From Coptis chinensis (lineage: Eukaryota > Streptophyta > Magnoliopsida > Ranunculales > Ranunculaceae), in the NCBI GenBank assembly GCA_015680905.1, contig CM027380.1, positions 32,232,001 through 32,296,000 on the forward strand: 64,000 nucleotides of DNA. The letters run 5' to 3'. This document shows positions 33,561 through 45,204 of the stretch, piece after piece. The notes below the pieces were generated by a model. That model had not been told where the DNA came from. It searched no databases and worked only from the letters and a program-made list of their open reading frames with translations. A program made the position numbers and the translations under genes. Each line of letters begins with the position of its first letter. The stretch's first letter is position 1.

Positions 33561-34440
33561 CACATGGCTAGTGTTCCAAATAATTTTGTGTTTCGCTGTT
33601 ATTTAGTATTTTATTATTTTTTACTTCGTTTATTAGTTCAGTAATTAAATTTGAATTTGGTTGTTTTATGTTGTTTGAATTAAATATCGATTTAAGTTGG
33701 TTATTTTCGGATTATGCATTGTTTTTATTATTAATCCCACCTTCCCAAATTGGGGGGGGGGGGGGGTGGTATTTAGCCTATCATAATGCGTTATATGATC
33801 ATCCATTTTAGCAGTTATTTTTTAGTGAGGGTTGAGAATATTGCCGATATAAGCATCGCCATGAATAGGTATTGTGATAGGATGAAATCTCGATGAGTTA
33901 GGCAGATTCTATCCTAAATTCAGCTTAAAAGTTATTAGGGTTGTTTTAGAATCAAGAATATGAGTTGTTTCCGTTTTCGGTTTTGGAAATTTTATTATTT
34001 TTGACAATTGCCTTAAAGCTTTTTGGCAACTTCCCGATTCGTTTTAGCAATTTAAAACCTATAAAAACTGCATTCATTCTACACTCACAACCCCAACTAC
34101 ATCTCTCATGTTTCACTCCCACTTTACCTTATTTTTCCTTCACACTTCGGCCTATCAGCTCCCGAAGCACTCTGCTTTTTCCTGGAGGGAGCTACCTACC
34201 TGCGCCCTAGCACTATCAGAGAAATCCTACCCTGAGCGCGATCTACGCCCTCTTCAGCCCACACCTGAGCGCTACCTGCACCCAAAACATTGGAATTCCA
34301 GTTTTCATCCTGAGCGCACCCTATGCCCAAACCAAGCATAATTTGGAGCGACACTTGCGCCCCCCCCCAATGGGCACCAAAACTTTCCAGTTCTGAGGGT
34401 TGTTCTAGGATAGTTGTGGCTGTTCTTGAGAGGAGTTTTG
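33561..34440 (+). other. X1-X2 intergenic region (B)
   Basis: Non-coding. It contains a polypurine-like run with 14 or more G followed by TGGTAT (about 33751-33770), an AT-rich stretch, then at 34190-34370 imperfect tandem GAGCGC...GCCC units like those in the B leader (for example TGAGCGCGATCTACGCCC), just upstream of X2. Confidence 0.6.
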
Positions 34441-35360
34441 TGATGACATCCCCTCGTATCATACTGGAGCAGTCTTTTGAAGAATTATTCAAAAGTCACA
34501 CCTATAAGGCTTGGTTTCGCAAGGTGATCATACAAGCAGGCTGGGAACGACTAATGCTAAGTCCAGATGAACTTTATTCTCCTACACTTACATCTTATTT
34601 TTATGAAAATTGTAAGTTCTTTACTAGACCGGATGGAGAACGAGTGTTCTCCATCACCGTCGAGAATAAAATGATGGAAATTACCAGGTTCTTTTTAGCC
34701 TTTGCTCTCGGACTTGCTATGCCCGCCGAAATAAAAGACTCATACGACTATTTGGTAGATAATATGTACCTCTATAACTATGAGGATTTGCATGAGCATT
34801 ATGGGGGAGGAATCTTTAAGATAGAGGACCAAGGGGAATATAACGTCGCCCTTGGTAGCCTATCCATGAACGTGGGCACAGTGATGTTCTTTCTAATGCT
34901 AAACATATTAGGAGAGTGGCATTTTTCTTCTGTGAATGATGCCACTTGCGGCATTTTCCTTGCTCTAGCTAAGGGACGGCCGCTGTATGGCCTTCCCAAC
35001 ACATTAATGTCTAGTTTAGAATGAGCACAGAGCATGAGGCATAACTATCTTCTTATGCCTATTTTAGTTTGTCGTATTATGCTACGTTTTTTCCCTGTTT
35101 TTTAGGCTCGTTACACGGATCGGATTAGGGTCGACACTATGAGACCCACCAATTCTATTATTCGATCCTTCCGTACAATGACTTGGCCGGGATGGCAGGT
35201 GCAACCTCATTTGGTTGCCCACTACACCCCATCCGACTAAGTGGCGCTAAATAGGTTAGCGATTGTAGATGATAAATGGCGTGAAGCCTGGCAAGTTATC
35301 ATGGCATGGCAGGACGTGAAGGAACCTCATTTATTTCTAAATAATGAGGATGACGAGTAA
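34441..35360 (+). pseudogene. X2 gene (B)
   Basis: The translation starts MTSPRIILEQSFEELFKSH, then QAGWERLMLSPDELYSP, LTSYFYENCKFFT, FFLAFALGLAMPAEI, YNYEDLHEHYGGGIF, LGSLSMNVGTVMF and LNILGEWHFSSV, with a C-terminal RPTNSIIRSFR and DDKWREAWQ. Nearly the same protein is encoded by F (minus strand), and a more diverged one by A. Distant similarity to X1 across the first ~80 residues suggests that X1 and X2 are paralogues. Predicted soluble; function unknown. Broken. Confidence 0.75.
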
Positions 35361-37216
35361 GCGGGAGTGCAGGTAAGTTTTAGTTTCAGTTAGTGTCTGC
35401 TTATGTCCCAAGCAAGTAATTTCTTACTACCCCATACCAGGTGGAACTCCTATAGAGTTACGTCAGTTTTTATTTCCTATATTAGTATGTTATAACTTTG
35501 TTTTGCAGATGTTCTTGAATTTCACGCGCTTCAATGGTATTTTTCTACCCTCTTTATTTAAAATTCTTTGAGGACAAATCATGCAACTTGTTTGGGGGGG
35601 CATAGAAACACATATAATTAAGGCATCTGTTAGGATATAGATATGAATAATATGCAGTTATGTTCTAGTTAAAATTTCAAAATTTTGATAAATTCAAAAA
35701 AATAAAAAATAAAAAATAAAAAAAGTTTATGCTATACACTTAGGAATATTGGTATTGTTTTCCTTCTCTATGCTCTTAATAATCTAGAAGTCTCACGTAG
35801 CTTTTGCATTAGAATAATTTTTAGAAACTTAGGTTAATATATAGGTAATAATCTTTGCATCTAGCTATAAAAATATTACATGAGTATCTATGATTGTTTG
35901 GCAGTAAGTTTCTGAAACCTAGGTCAGAGTACTTATTCTACAAATCCTGTGAGAATATAGCCTAAAGCCTTATATGAGCGAAACATTTGGGAAATGACAC
36001 AAGGGAGAAGTAAAATCCGGATAGAGAAATCACACGTCCACTTGCTTGATCACTATACCATATCCTAAGCGAGAATTTAGGCTCTCTTTGGATCGATATA
36101 GCCAGAAATTCAACCCTTATGAAATTATTTTCCGCTAGTCGCCCCTCTGAGCCTTTCCTTAGCCTTCCATAAACTGCAAATCCTTTAACCTGTTACAAAA
36201 ACAAATAAAAAAAAATCAACCTACCCATTCTTTGAATGAGTCTGAGAATAGAGATAAAGAATAGAAAAAAGAAAGACCTTTGAAATCAATAATTTGTCAG
36301 TCGCTTCAAATAAGAAAAGAAAGTTTTCATCCAAATATAAAAAAAATAAAAATAAAAAATAAATAAATAAACAAATAAAAGAAAATAAAGAGTTAGAACT
36401 CCAAAAAAAAAAAAAAATCAAAGGAGTCAAAAGCCAAAGAAAAAGAAAAATATGGCTAAGGATGGAAACAAAGTGTAGAAGCGAAAGTAAGAAACAAAGT
36501 CTTCTCTAGTTAGATAATACGAAGACTCTATTATCTCAGACTTGTTCTTTCTGAATATCCACTTCCTTCCTTCTTAAAACATCTCCTAATCCCCGCAACA
36601 CCTAATAAAGACCTCTAGCTCAATTAGGAATAGGCTAGTGTGATCGTAAGTGGCAGATGTGTTTGATCGACTCCGGCTTCCTTGTGTGTCATTGAAATTG
36701 TAAGGTAAAGTGTGCCCACTGCACACTGGAGTAGTAAACCTTGAGCGGAAAAATCAGAGTGGTTTTTGTCTTGACATTTATGTGAGGACCTACTTAAGGA
36801 CGCTATTCCGAGTTTCAGAAACGGACCTGCTATTGCATTTCATAGTATTACTCATTGAATATATGTTTATTGTAGATGATTGATTATTATGCATATATTA
36901 CCTTAGGTTTCGACTTGATTATTCTATATTCATTGCTAGTAAGATGTATATTTAATTTAAAGCATGAATAAGGAAACAATAGTTTTATTTCTTAGTCGTC
37001 GTAGTATAGATGAAGTTTGTGAGTACCTTCACTGGAAAACTCTCACGAGGCTATAACTCGTCCACTAGGGAATTCCTAGTGGTCTAAGGCCTTGTTGTAT
37101 ATGGTAAATGCAATCGTACTCAGCGAAACGAGAGTAGTTAAAACTCCATTTTTGGTCACTTATTCTAATTTCTCATATTTGCTTGAGGACAAGCAAAATG
37201 CTATTTGGGGGTGGTT
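35361..37216 (+). other. Element B 3' UTR and polypurine tract
   Basis: Non-coding. After X2 there is TTTGAGGACAAATCATGC then TTTGGGGGGGCATAG (about 35568-35600), which mimics the real polypurine module. Later come TTTGGATCGATATAGCC (36087), CTCTAGCTCAATTAGGA (36615), the three-way-junction candidate (37057-37132), the stem-loop TTGCTTGAGGACAAGCAA (37179-37196) and the true polypurine tract TTTGGGGGTGGTT ending at the 3' LTR. Adenine-rich microsatellite stretches lie at 35700-35725 and 36340-36420. Confidence 0.75.
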
Positions 37217-38353
37217 TGATAAGAGCCCAAAACTATAGTTTTAACCCCTCAACAATCATACTTTTAGACCAATTATGCGAGTAATAAATAAGAGTTAATG
37301 TTGATTACGTGTTTTTATGTATTTCAGGAAGTAAAGTCAATTATGTGCAGAAATGTGCCACTTTGGCGAGATAAAGGAGCAAGGGTTAGTTACTAATAAG
37401 TTCTGTGATAAAGGCCAAGATTCAAGGAGACAAAGCCTTTGTAAATCCTGGTCAAAAGCTGAAAAGTCAACACGGGCAGAAACAGTGCACAAGTCAGCAG
37501 AATTTCCGAAGACCATATCTTTGGACTCAGACCTCGGAATTAGGCCTACCTTACATCAAAACGACCGGCTCAGAAAGAGCTTTCCAATGGTTTAAGCCTT
37601 GACCAAATCAGAGGAGAAAAAGTGGATGAAAAGTCTGCTGAAGTTGTAGCCAGCTGAAACGGGCTCTGTGGACTGAAGAAATTGGGCTTTGGGCTCAATT
37701 TTCTGGCCCAAAACATGGCTCCTCAGCCCATGCACGAAATTGTGGATCTGGTCTCCTCCTTTGTATAAAATAAGACTTAGCTCTTAAGTTAGATATAGTA
37801 AGATAGGTTAAAGTAAAAAGTAGACATTAAAATAGCTTCTAGATCTAGTTTTATTTGAATTCAATTAGTTAAATTAATTAGTTTCAATTCGTTGTCTTAG
37901 ATTAATCCTTTGAATCATTGTTCTTCATTTAGTTAGATAAATAAAATAGTTATTCTTGTCAATTCAATTTTTGTCATTTCAATTTATTAGATCTAATCTC
38001 AATTGTTGTTATTCAATTCTTAGTCATTAATTAGATTTGAAGTATTGGTTAATTAAAAGTAGTAAAGTTCACATCTTTATATATGTCATTTCGTTATTCG
38101 TATCTTGTCGTTCGAATTCATGTCGTAGTATAAAACCTCCACCATTGCTCTCATTAAACTTTGGATTACTAGTCAATTGTAGAAAACTTCAATACTAAGG
38201 AACTGAGAGTGGAACGAACTTTTTACTCCACTCTATTTCGATAGAATTGAGAGTATAGAAATCTTTGATAGCTTTTCGTAATTTAGTTTAGTTTTCATGC
38301 GTTTTGAGTTTAACGTTCATTTCGTAGGTAAACTAGTCTTTTTACGTTTATCA
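37217..38353 (+). repeat. 3' LTR of element B (1137 bp)
   Basis: TGATAAGAGCCC to GTTTATCA. It is 15 bp longer than the 5' LTR, largely from one short repeat-like insertion near 37965. TATAAAATA recurs near 37765. Confidence 0.93.
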
Positions 38354-41300
38354 CTGCTGTAAGTCATGCTATTGCTAATATTCTGAAATAGTGTGCGACA
38401 GGTGTGAAACTTTCATAGCATACATAGATATGAGCCACAATGCAAAACGAAAGGATTGTGATAGAGAGTTCAATGGTTTGATATAACATGTCCAATCAGT
38501 GGAAAATATAGCTGAGTAATACATAATTTATCCTCGTGCTTCTGGTATCGGACATCAAATTCATGCTTGCACATCAAAAATACTAAGATGCGCGCCGCCT
38601 GAGGACAAGGAGACATTATAGTGTTAGATACAAGCAATAATCATACAAGACGATATCGACTTTATCAAATGTTTACTAAAGAATATACACATCCACTGAA
38701 AAAGATCGAAGTGATGGAACATATTCAAGGTCCAAAATATCCATAAAATCTGATACATTAGAAGCCAACAAAACAAAATATATCTTGATTGGAACATTTC
38801 TACATCCAGGCAAAAAATTAGAAATAAAAAAGGGGGAGAAACATATGTAAATATTTTTCTCTGTTCCCATTAACAACATACATGGGTAAATCTAGCCAGT
38901 ATTTCCTAGTTTGGACCCTAAACATATCAACTAGTGAATTCACCTTAGCCCGTTGAGAAACGTCGTCATGATCCCACGTGAGGAATAATTCCTAAATCAA
39001 AATTGATGAAAGATAGTTCCTGCAAGAAGAGACGTAAAAGTAAATCTACTTTGATATGAAAAGCAAGGAGTTTGATATGAAAAGCAGTATGTTTACAAAC
39101 GTGACAATGTTGACCAGCCTTTGAAACATGTCCACAATCCGTACACTTTAGGCACATTACATGACCCTTGAAAAATCTCTGGGCAAGCCTTATACACAAG
39201 TCTAGCAAGCCCCGGGCTGCTGTAGGTCGCTCCCAGGTTGTTTCCAGCCTTTGTTGGGCCACTGATAGGACATTTCCAACCACTAACATATACTATGTGG
39301 CGTTCCTAACTATAATAGTTCCCTCCAATATCCACTCAACAATCACTTGAACCTTTTGGCTAAAGTTTCTATTATGAAACAAATGATAATCTCACAAAAA
39401 CACTTATGTAACAATCCTTGGTATCACTAGCAGTTGGTAATTTAAACCTCTTTTCATCCAATACCAAAATCAGTACCACCATCCACAATTATATCATGTA
39501 CTCGCACCCACATACCAATCAATGATATATAGCTATCCAACAACCATCACAACAATAACATCATTCTCTTGTCTCATATGAAAAGTTCTATGTTTCACTT
39601 CATTTATTGTAAGCTTCTTAACACCACAAAAGAAACCAAATAATGGGTAAACACCACCGTACCAAGCTATCTTCATATATAATACTCATTCGCTAAACAA
39701 ATTATGGACGTACATAAAGAATGTTCTATTCTTAGATAGAACCTTAGATTGGGGTTTGATTTACTAACCCAATTCAACATGTCAGAAAAACTTTCGGTGG
39801 AAAGTTCAAGTGTTCTAACTTATTTGATTAATAATGAGCAAAAGACCAAAGGAATTAAGTGTTTATTGGGTGTTTACTTAAGCAAATATCAAATTAAGTT
39901 AAGAGAGCTCTAAATTACTCACCAATAAGTGGTGGTAGATTGCTGGAAATTTTTTGCCGGCCAACTACAAACACGAAGTTGACATCGGTAGATTATCCTC
40001 TAACTAAAATGATTTCTAGCTCACCCTTTAATTGGTTTAACTTTTAGAAGATGAATTGGTGATAAAATAAAGAAACTTGACATTTCTTGGGATAGCATAT
40101 CCAATTAGATCATTATTAAACTATTTTATAAAAAAAATTATTCATTGGTATTCACTGGTTAACTTGAACTAACAATGTCTCAAGTGGTAATTATTAATCC
40201 TCACATGAGTGTATAAACCAAAATTGTATAATTAAAAGAACACTTTACATAACATTGTCTTCTCAATACTCAATAAAATTCTACCATTACGCCTGCCACA
40301 TAGTCCCTAATTATACACACCACTTACCAAATATCTTCATAGCGTTTACATTGTATAAGTTAATACATTGACAAGGAACAAGTGTCGCACCATTAAAATA
40401 TCACAAAACAACCTTAGATAACCATAAAAGAAACTTAATATATTTTTCTTTATGCCTATTGCAAGTTGGGGTTAGGCAGAACCCTTCAGTACTATTATAA
40501 CAAGAATGTGTCTACACCCAACACCAAGACTGACTATGTCATGCTATGTATAGACTAGTTGTGTTTCTCTCAAATTTCAAGTATAAACACCTCACTAGCT
40601 ATGTCATGTTGTTAGATAATAATTGACTCACCAAATTATAATCTCAAAGATCTTGAACTTGTGCCTACAACCTAATTAAATAACCTTAAGTCTAACCAGA
40701 GCACATCCGATTAAATTAAATCAATAACGAAGAAATCACTTACGAAGAAAGAAAAAGTACCAAAATTCATACCTGCATTTCCGTATTGAATCCTCAAAGC
40801 TATTCCAATCATGTAAGCCTTTTGCAGTCTCCACCAAAGCATTTCATCTCACACTGTCGCATAATGTGTACTTAAAGTTCACAAGAAATTGGTTTATCGA
40901 AAAACATATAAGTCTACCAACTTAAATGAGATTTAGTCTGAGTGTAATATGAGACAGTAAATTATTGAAGTTTGATTGCGTAAGGCTTATCAAAGAATAG
41001 ACAAGTACACCATAAATTTTTAAACCAAAACCAGAATGGGATCTCTAAACAGCTGGCCCTATTAGCTATAAAGCCAACACATAAGCAACCCAAAAAGAGG
41101 GAACAGAATTTGGCAATAGATTATACTGAAAATTGGAAATATTTTATGAGAAAGCAACATCACCAAAACATATGAACAACAACACCATCAGAAGGAGATA
41201 ACACTATATATATACCTGAAACAAACCAAAACAGGATGAGTCTAACCAAATGGGAACCAAATTCTATTCCAGAAAAAAAAATAATAAATAAATAAATAAA

Positions 41301-42059
41301 CCTTAATAATAGTAACACATAAACTGCAAAGACACACCCAAACAAACTTTAGCACCACAAATTAGCTGAAAGAATAAAAAAGGTAAATAAGCTACTAGAA
41401 TTCTTGAATCGGGCGAATAAACCCAAATTCAAATATAAAGGCAAAGTATATCAAACATAAACTTAACTGCCATTATGCCATTAATATTTGTATCACATAG
41501 TAAAAAGATGACGAAGAGAGCCTGAAACCAGTGGCAGCAATGACATTTTAAAAACCCTAGCTTTCAAAGAAATCTCAGCAATGGAGCGAAATCTCAACAA
41601 ACAATCGAAACCGAATTCAATTAAATATAACCCTAACCAATTAATAAAAAAAAACTATTAATTTAAACCAAAACTAGTAGAAATTCTAAATCTAAAATAT
41701 TTGAGATTTAAGGGTGGGGAAAACTCACAAGTGAGCGAGACTAGCTAGAAGGAGAGAATAACGAGGTGAGAGAGGAGAGAAAGAGACTTGCTTTCTAGTT
41801 GCTTTGAGAGACTTCATTGGAGTGACGGTGTTATTTCCTTTCTTGGATAGACGATGGTGAGAGAGGAGAGACGGTGGTGGTTTGTTTCCCTAGCTTTTAG
41901 GTCTTTTTCTTTATTTTATTTTTCCTGTTTTTATGCGGCCGGGTATACTATTTTTCCCTTTTTTTTTTTATTCAAATTATTTCGTTATACTGCCAAAACA
42001 GAAGGAGGGCGCGAGATACCAAAACCCAACGGCAAGATCTAATTTTTTTTTTGCCCGGG
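38354..42059 (-). pseudogene. CACTA interior right of B: zinc-ribbon-like and other exon fragments
   Basis: On the minus strand, 39060-39289 reads GNVLSVAQQRLETTWERP, LLDLCIRLAQRFFKGHVM and CLKCTDCGHVSKAGQHCHVC, the last a C-x2-C...C-x2-C zinc-ribbon-like pattern. A 76-bp segment (40773-40848) reads DEMLWWRLQKAYMIGIALRI and ends in a GT donor. At 41700-41860 the minus strand is CT-rich like a 5' untranslated region. Together with 22673-22998 this suggests fragments of one captured gene, order running right to left. I cannot name the gene. Intervening sequence is AT-rich and intron-like. Confidence 0.4.
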
Positions 42060-42398
42060 GTGGGAAAGTTTTAACGACGAAGTTTTGGTTCCAAAAGCCA
42101 TAAGATTCGCGATGTTGTGTAAAAACCACACCAATGACGACGTTTTTAAATGTCGTTTTATGTCAAAAGATTTTGCCATTGCTGATTAAGTCGCCGAAAA
42201 CTAACTCTCAATTTTATTATTTTACAGAATTTGGATTATGACTTTTAGCGACATTAAAAACGTTGCCATATATTGGTTTTAAGCATCGTGACAAAAGTTT
42301 ACTTGTGACGCTTGTAAACGTCGCCAAAGGGAATCATTACCTACGTTTTTCTAGCGTCGCTAAAACTTTTGTCGCTAAAGAACCAGTTTGTTGTAGTG
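42060..42398 (+). repeat. CACTA right end with subterminal repeats
   Basis: Units such as AACGACGA, GACGACGTTTTT, AGCGACATT and AGCGTCGCTAAA, ending GTTTGTTGTAGTG. Mirror of the left end. Confidence 0.8.
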
Positions 42399-42439
42399 TA
42401 TCCTTGCTTGAGGACAAGCAAGATGCTATTTGGGGGTGG
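42399..42439 (+). promoter_or_regulatory. Stem-loop and polypurine tract of element E
   Basis: TTGCTTGAGGACAAGCAA (42404-42421) then ATTTGGGGGTGG, ending at the LTR. It continues the E 3' UTR interrupted by the CACTA element. Confidence 0.82.
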
Positions 42440-43261
42440 TGATCAGCTCCCAAATATACGTTTTATTACCCTTTTATTAATGCATTACAGTCCCTCTTAC
42501 GCTTGACGAAAAGACAACTCGTAATTTTTACTGCCCTTTTCAGGTTAAGGAGTATTTCATACCACTTATCATAAAAGATGCATCTTAGCACCAAAAGGAG
42601 TATTAATCACGCTTATTATGAAGACCAGTAGCTGCTATAGAAAAGTATTGAAAAAGTCAAGTCAACCGGTCAAAGTCAACAGTTAAAGGACTCAAATCAG
42701 AATACCAAAGATGGAAGTCCTTATCTCAAATTATGATGACTTATCCCTAAACCTATTTTGGTCAAAAAGGCACCCATAAAGCAAAAGTGAAAGGGGTGAG
42801 GTGTCTAGTTTAGAATAAATGAGGGCAAATCTGTAATTGGCAAAAGGAGGGGTATATAATCAAAAAGCAAAGGAGAGAGAATTCATCCATTGTATTAGGA
42901 TCCAAACTATTTGGTTTGCTTTACTTTTCTAGTATTGTTTTTTAATTCAAGTTTTGCTTTATTGTTTTTCATTTTCTTGTATTTCAATCTTGTTATTTTA
43001 TCTTGTTTATTTTAATCAATCAATATTTCCTTGTTCTTCTTGTTTCAATTTTTCATTCAATCATTTGCTTTCAATGTTTTGAGTCATTTCAATCTTCAAC
43101 AACTTGCTTTTCAATGTTTTCATTCACAGCTAAACTAGCTAAGTCCTAAACTAAGAGTCTACCTTCTTCCCTAAACTCCCAATCTATCAACTCTAAACAA
43201 TCTAGGATGAACTTTAACTTCTTACAAATCTTTCAAGTATACTTTCTACAATCCAGCTTCA
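42440..43261 (+). repeat. LTR shared between elements E and D (822 bp)
   Basis: Begins TGATCAGCTCCC after a polypurine tract and ends CCAGCTTCA before a primer site, so it serves as the 3' LTR of E and the 5' LTR of D at once. TATATAAT lies at 42853-42860. It is a different LTR subfamily from those of A/C and B. Confidence 0.82.
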
Positions 43262-43276
43262 AATGGCGCCGCCGTC

Positions 43277-44153
43277 ATGGATTGAAGGAGGAGAAGAGCA
43301 TGGTTGAGCACCTAAAGAGGAAACACCCTTCGCACCCTTTCATTTCCATTTCTTTTATTTTTTGTCATTTTATTTTGCTGTTTTTTCGTTACTTATCTAT
43401 TTTCTTACAAATTAGGGTGTGGAACCAAGAACCTGAAGAGGAGCTGAAGAAGTAGCAGAAAGACGATCGACTTTGGCCGGAGTCAAGGGGCGTCTGCATA
43501 TTCTTTGTAAAACACTTTATACTCGTCATTTGAGTAAGTGTGAACCTGTGGAGCGAGTATACAATTTTTCTTTTCTTTATTTTACACTTCTTTTTAGAAT
43601 AGCTTTTCTATTCATGTCATTTACAATTCCTGTCTTTTCATTTACCTGTTATCTATTTTTACGTTTTCTGTCCTACATAAACATTTTTCTTCCAATCTTC
43701 ACCTTTGACGCTGAGTAGTCTTTCCTCTGCAAAAAAGAGATGTGAAACAAAGCAGAGGGCGATGGGGATTGAGTGAAGGTGTCTTACGATTGCCTCTCAT
43801 AGTTGTTTAGCATGTCTCGTCTTCCATAGGCATGCCATACCGTGGGATGGTTAGCAGCTGGAGCCCTTGATTTCGAAAACTTTTTCCTTCTATGGGTGAT
43901 TTCTAATTGTTTCGAGCTTCGTCTTTCTCTCTGGTTGGAATGGCTTTAACTATGGCTAACTAGAGAGTAGGAGAGGAGAGACTAGATTATCTAGAAATAG
44001 AGCTAGTCCTCTTCACTAGATTTGCCTACTTGCAAAACAAGAGGTGGAAGATCTATGAAGGCTAAACCATGGGATGGCTCGCAATTAGAATCACTTAATT
44101 TCAAGCACCTTCTATTGGGAGGATCACTTTCGTCATAGTAATTTTATAGTTTG
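43277..44153 (+). other. Element D leader and post-integrase stretch
   Basis: Non-coding. 43500-43590 matches E at 9693-9780. The segment from about 43610 to 44153 has no counterpart in E; it contains two divergent copies of a ~70-bp unit (CCGTGGGATGGTTAGCAG near 43851 and CCATGGGATGGCTCGCAA near 44067). Small open frames here look incidental. Confidence 0.5.
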
Positions 44154-45204
44154 TGATGTATCTTGTTGGCGGAAGCTTCAACAATGGATGAACATCAATA
44201 AGATTTAATAAAACAAACACCTAAATCTAAGGTCTAAACCTTCAAACATGAAGAACAATTCACCAAGAATTAATAATAACCCCCTAACAATGAAGGCCTA
44301 GATGCCTTTATATAAGAAAACAACTACTAAACCTAATTGGAAACCAAATAGAAACCCATCTTATTCTTATTCCTCATTCAATTAGGAGACCAAATAAAAT
44401 AGAAACTACTAATTATTTAATAATCCATGCTCATGCATCATACTCCCCCGCTTGAAAGAAACTCATCCTCGAGTTTGATTTCATGAACACGCTCTAAAAA
44501 GTCAGCATAAGTCACGTACATCACCATCACCCTCCCGCAGTTCAAAGGAATTCGACCTCGAATTTTGCCCAAATAATTACTCACAAAATGAACCAAGTAC
44601 CACAATTTCATGGCTTCACCATTCAAATAATTCCACCGCGAATAAATGCAAATTGGTAATTCATTGATGATATATCGGAAGGCATTGTTGTAACAAGAAG
44701 AACACTTATTTCTCAAGTAAGAAAGAAAAAGATCCACATAGGTATCTAAATTATCTTGGCCTCGATTGAATAAATTTGCAATCACAAGGTCATTGGCTCC
44801 ATAGGCATTATGAAGTGAACCGGCGATGAACAGTGCTCCGGTGAACAGTACTCGTGAACAATGTTTCCTTTTTTAAAAATCCAAAAATCGATTGGCTCTT
44901 GATACCAAATTTGATGTATCTTGTTGGCGGAAGCTTCAATAATGGATGAACATCAATAAGATTTAATAAAACAAACACCTAAATCTAGGGTTTAAACCTT
45001 CAAACATGAAAAACAATTCACAAAGAATTAATAATCAATAATAACCCCCTAACAATGAAGGCCTAGATACCTTTATATAAGAAAATAACTACTAAACCTA
45101 ATTGGAAACCAAATAGGAAACCATCTTATTCTTATTCCTAATTCAATGAGGAGACCAAATAAATAGAAACTACTAATTATTTAATAATCCATGCTCATGC
45201 ATCA
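44154..45204 (-). mobile_element. TRIM (miniature LTR retrotransposon), minus strand
   Basis: Two direct terminal repeats of 287 bp (44154-44440) and 293 bp (44912-45204) flank a 471-bp interior. A perfect GTTTG duplication bounds it (44149-44153 and 45205-45209). Read on the minus strand, the interior starts with a TTTGGTATCAAGAGCC primer site (initiator Met type) and ends with CAAGCGGGGGAGTA before the second LTR. A minus-strand TATATAAAG lies at 44306-44314. The interior open frame (LNCGRVMVMYVTYADF, KLEDEFLSSGGV) has no recognisable enzymatic domain. The terminal repeats differ by a few percent. Confidence 0.93.

Larger units (their letters stand above)
24024..38353 (+). mobile_element. 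Athila-like element B, both LTRs present
   Basis: A 14.3-kb element with 5' LTR 24024-25145, primer site, leader, gag, protease, RT/RNase H, integrase, X1, X2, 3' UTR, polypurine tract and 3' LTR 37217-38353. Flanking 5-mers are CTACT (24019-24023) and CTGCT (38354-38358), one mismatch. The small basic accessory gene of its relatives is not found here. The LTRs differ by about 3-5 percent by eye, suggesting one to three million years. The structure is whole, but the coding regions have several breaks (perhaps half a dozen or more). Confidence 0.93.
21381..42398. mobile_element. Non-autonomous CACTA (En/Spm) transposon, with B nested inside
   Basis: Starts CACTACAAGAAAC and ends GTTTGTTGTAGTG, giving terminal inverted repeats CACTACAAsAAAC. 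Both ends carry subterminal repeats built from ACGTCGCTAAA-like units (21381-22030 and 42060-42398). The 3-bp target copies are CAT (21378-21380) and TAT (42399-42401), one mismatch. Without B (14.3 kb) the transposon is about 6.7 kb. No TnpD/TnpA-like transposase is recognised. The flanks rejoin as the E 3' UTR running into its polypurine tract. Confidence 0.87.
9090..43261 (+). mobile_element. Athila-like element E (3' part, split by insertions)
   Basis: The older host element of the left half. Its upstream part lies beyond element A, outside the window. Own segments are the integrase end (9095-9553), conserved block, accessory gene (10545), X1 (11457-12016 and 18870-19360), 3' UTR (19361-21380), polypurine tract (42399-42439) and 3' LTR (42440-43261). 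The copia element and the CACTA transposon split it. X2 is not recognisable. The element is broken by these insertions and by some smaller changes. Confidence 0.85.

Noticed and set aside
44438-44785. 115-residue minus-strand frame as a possible host gene
   Set aside because: It lies entirely within the TRIM interior, ending at its polypurine tract.
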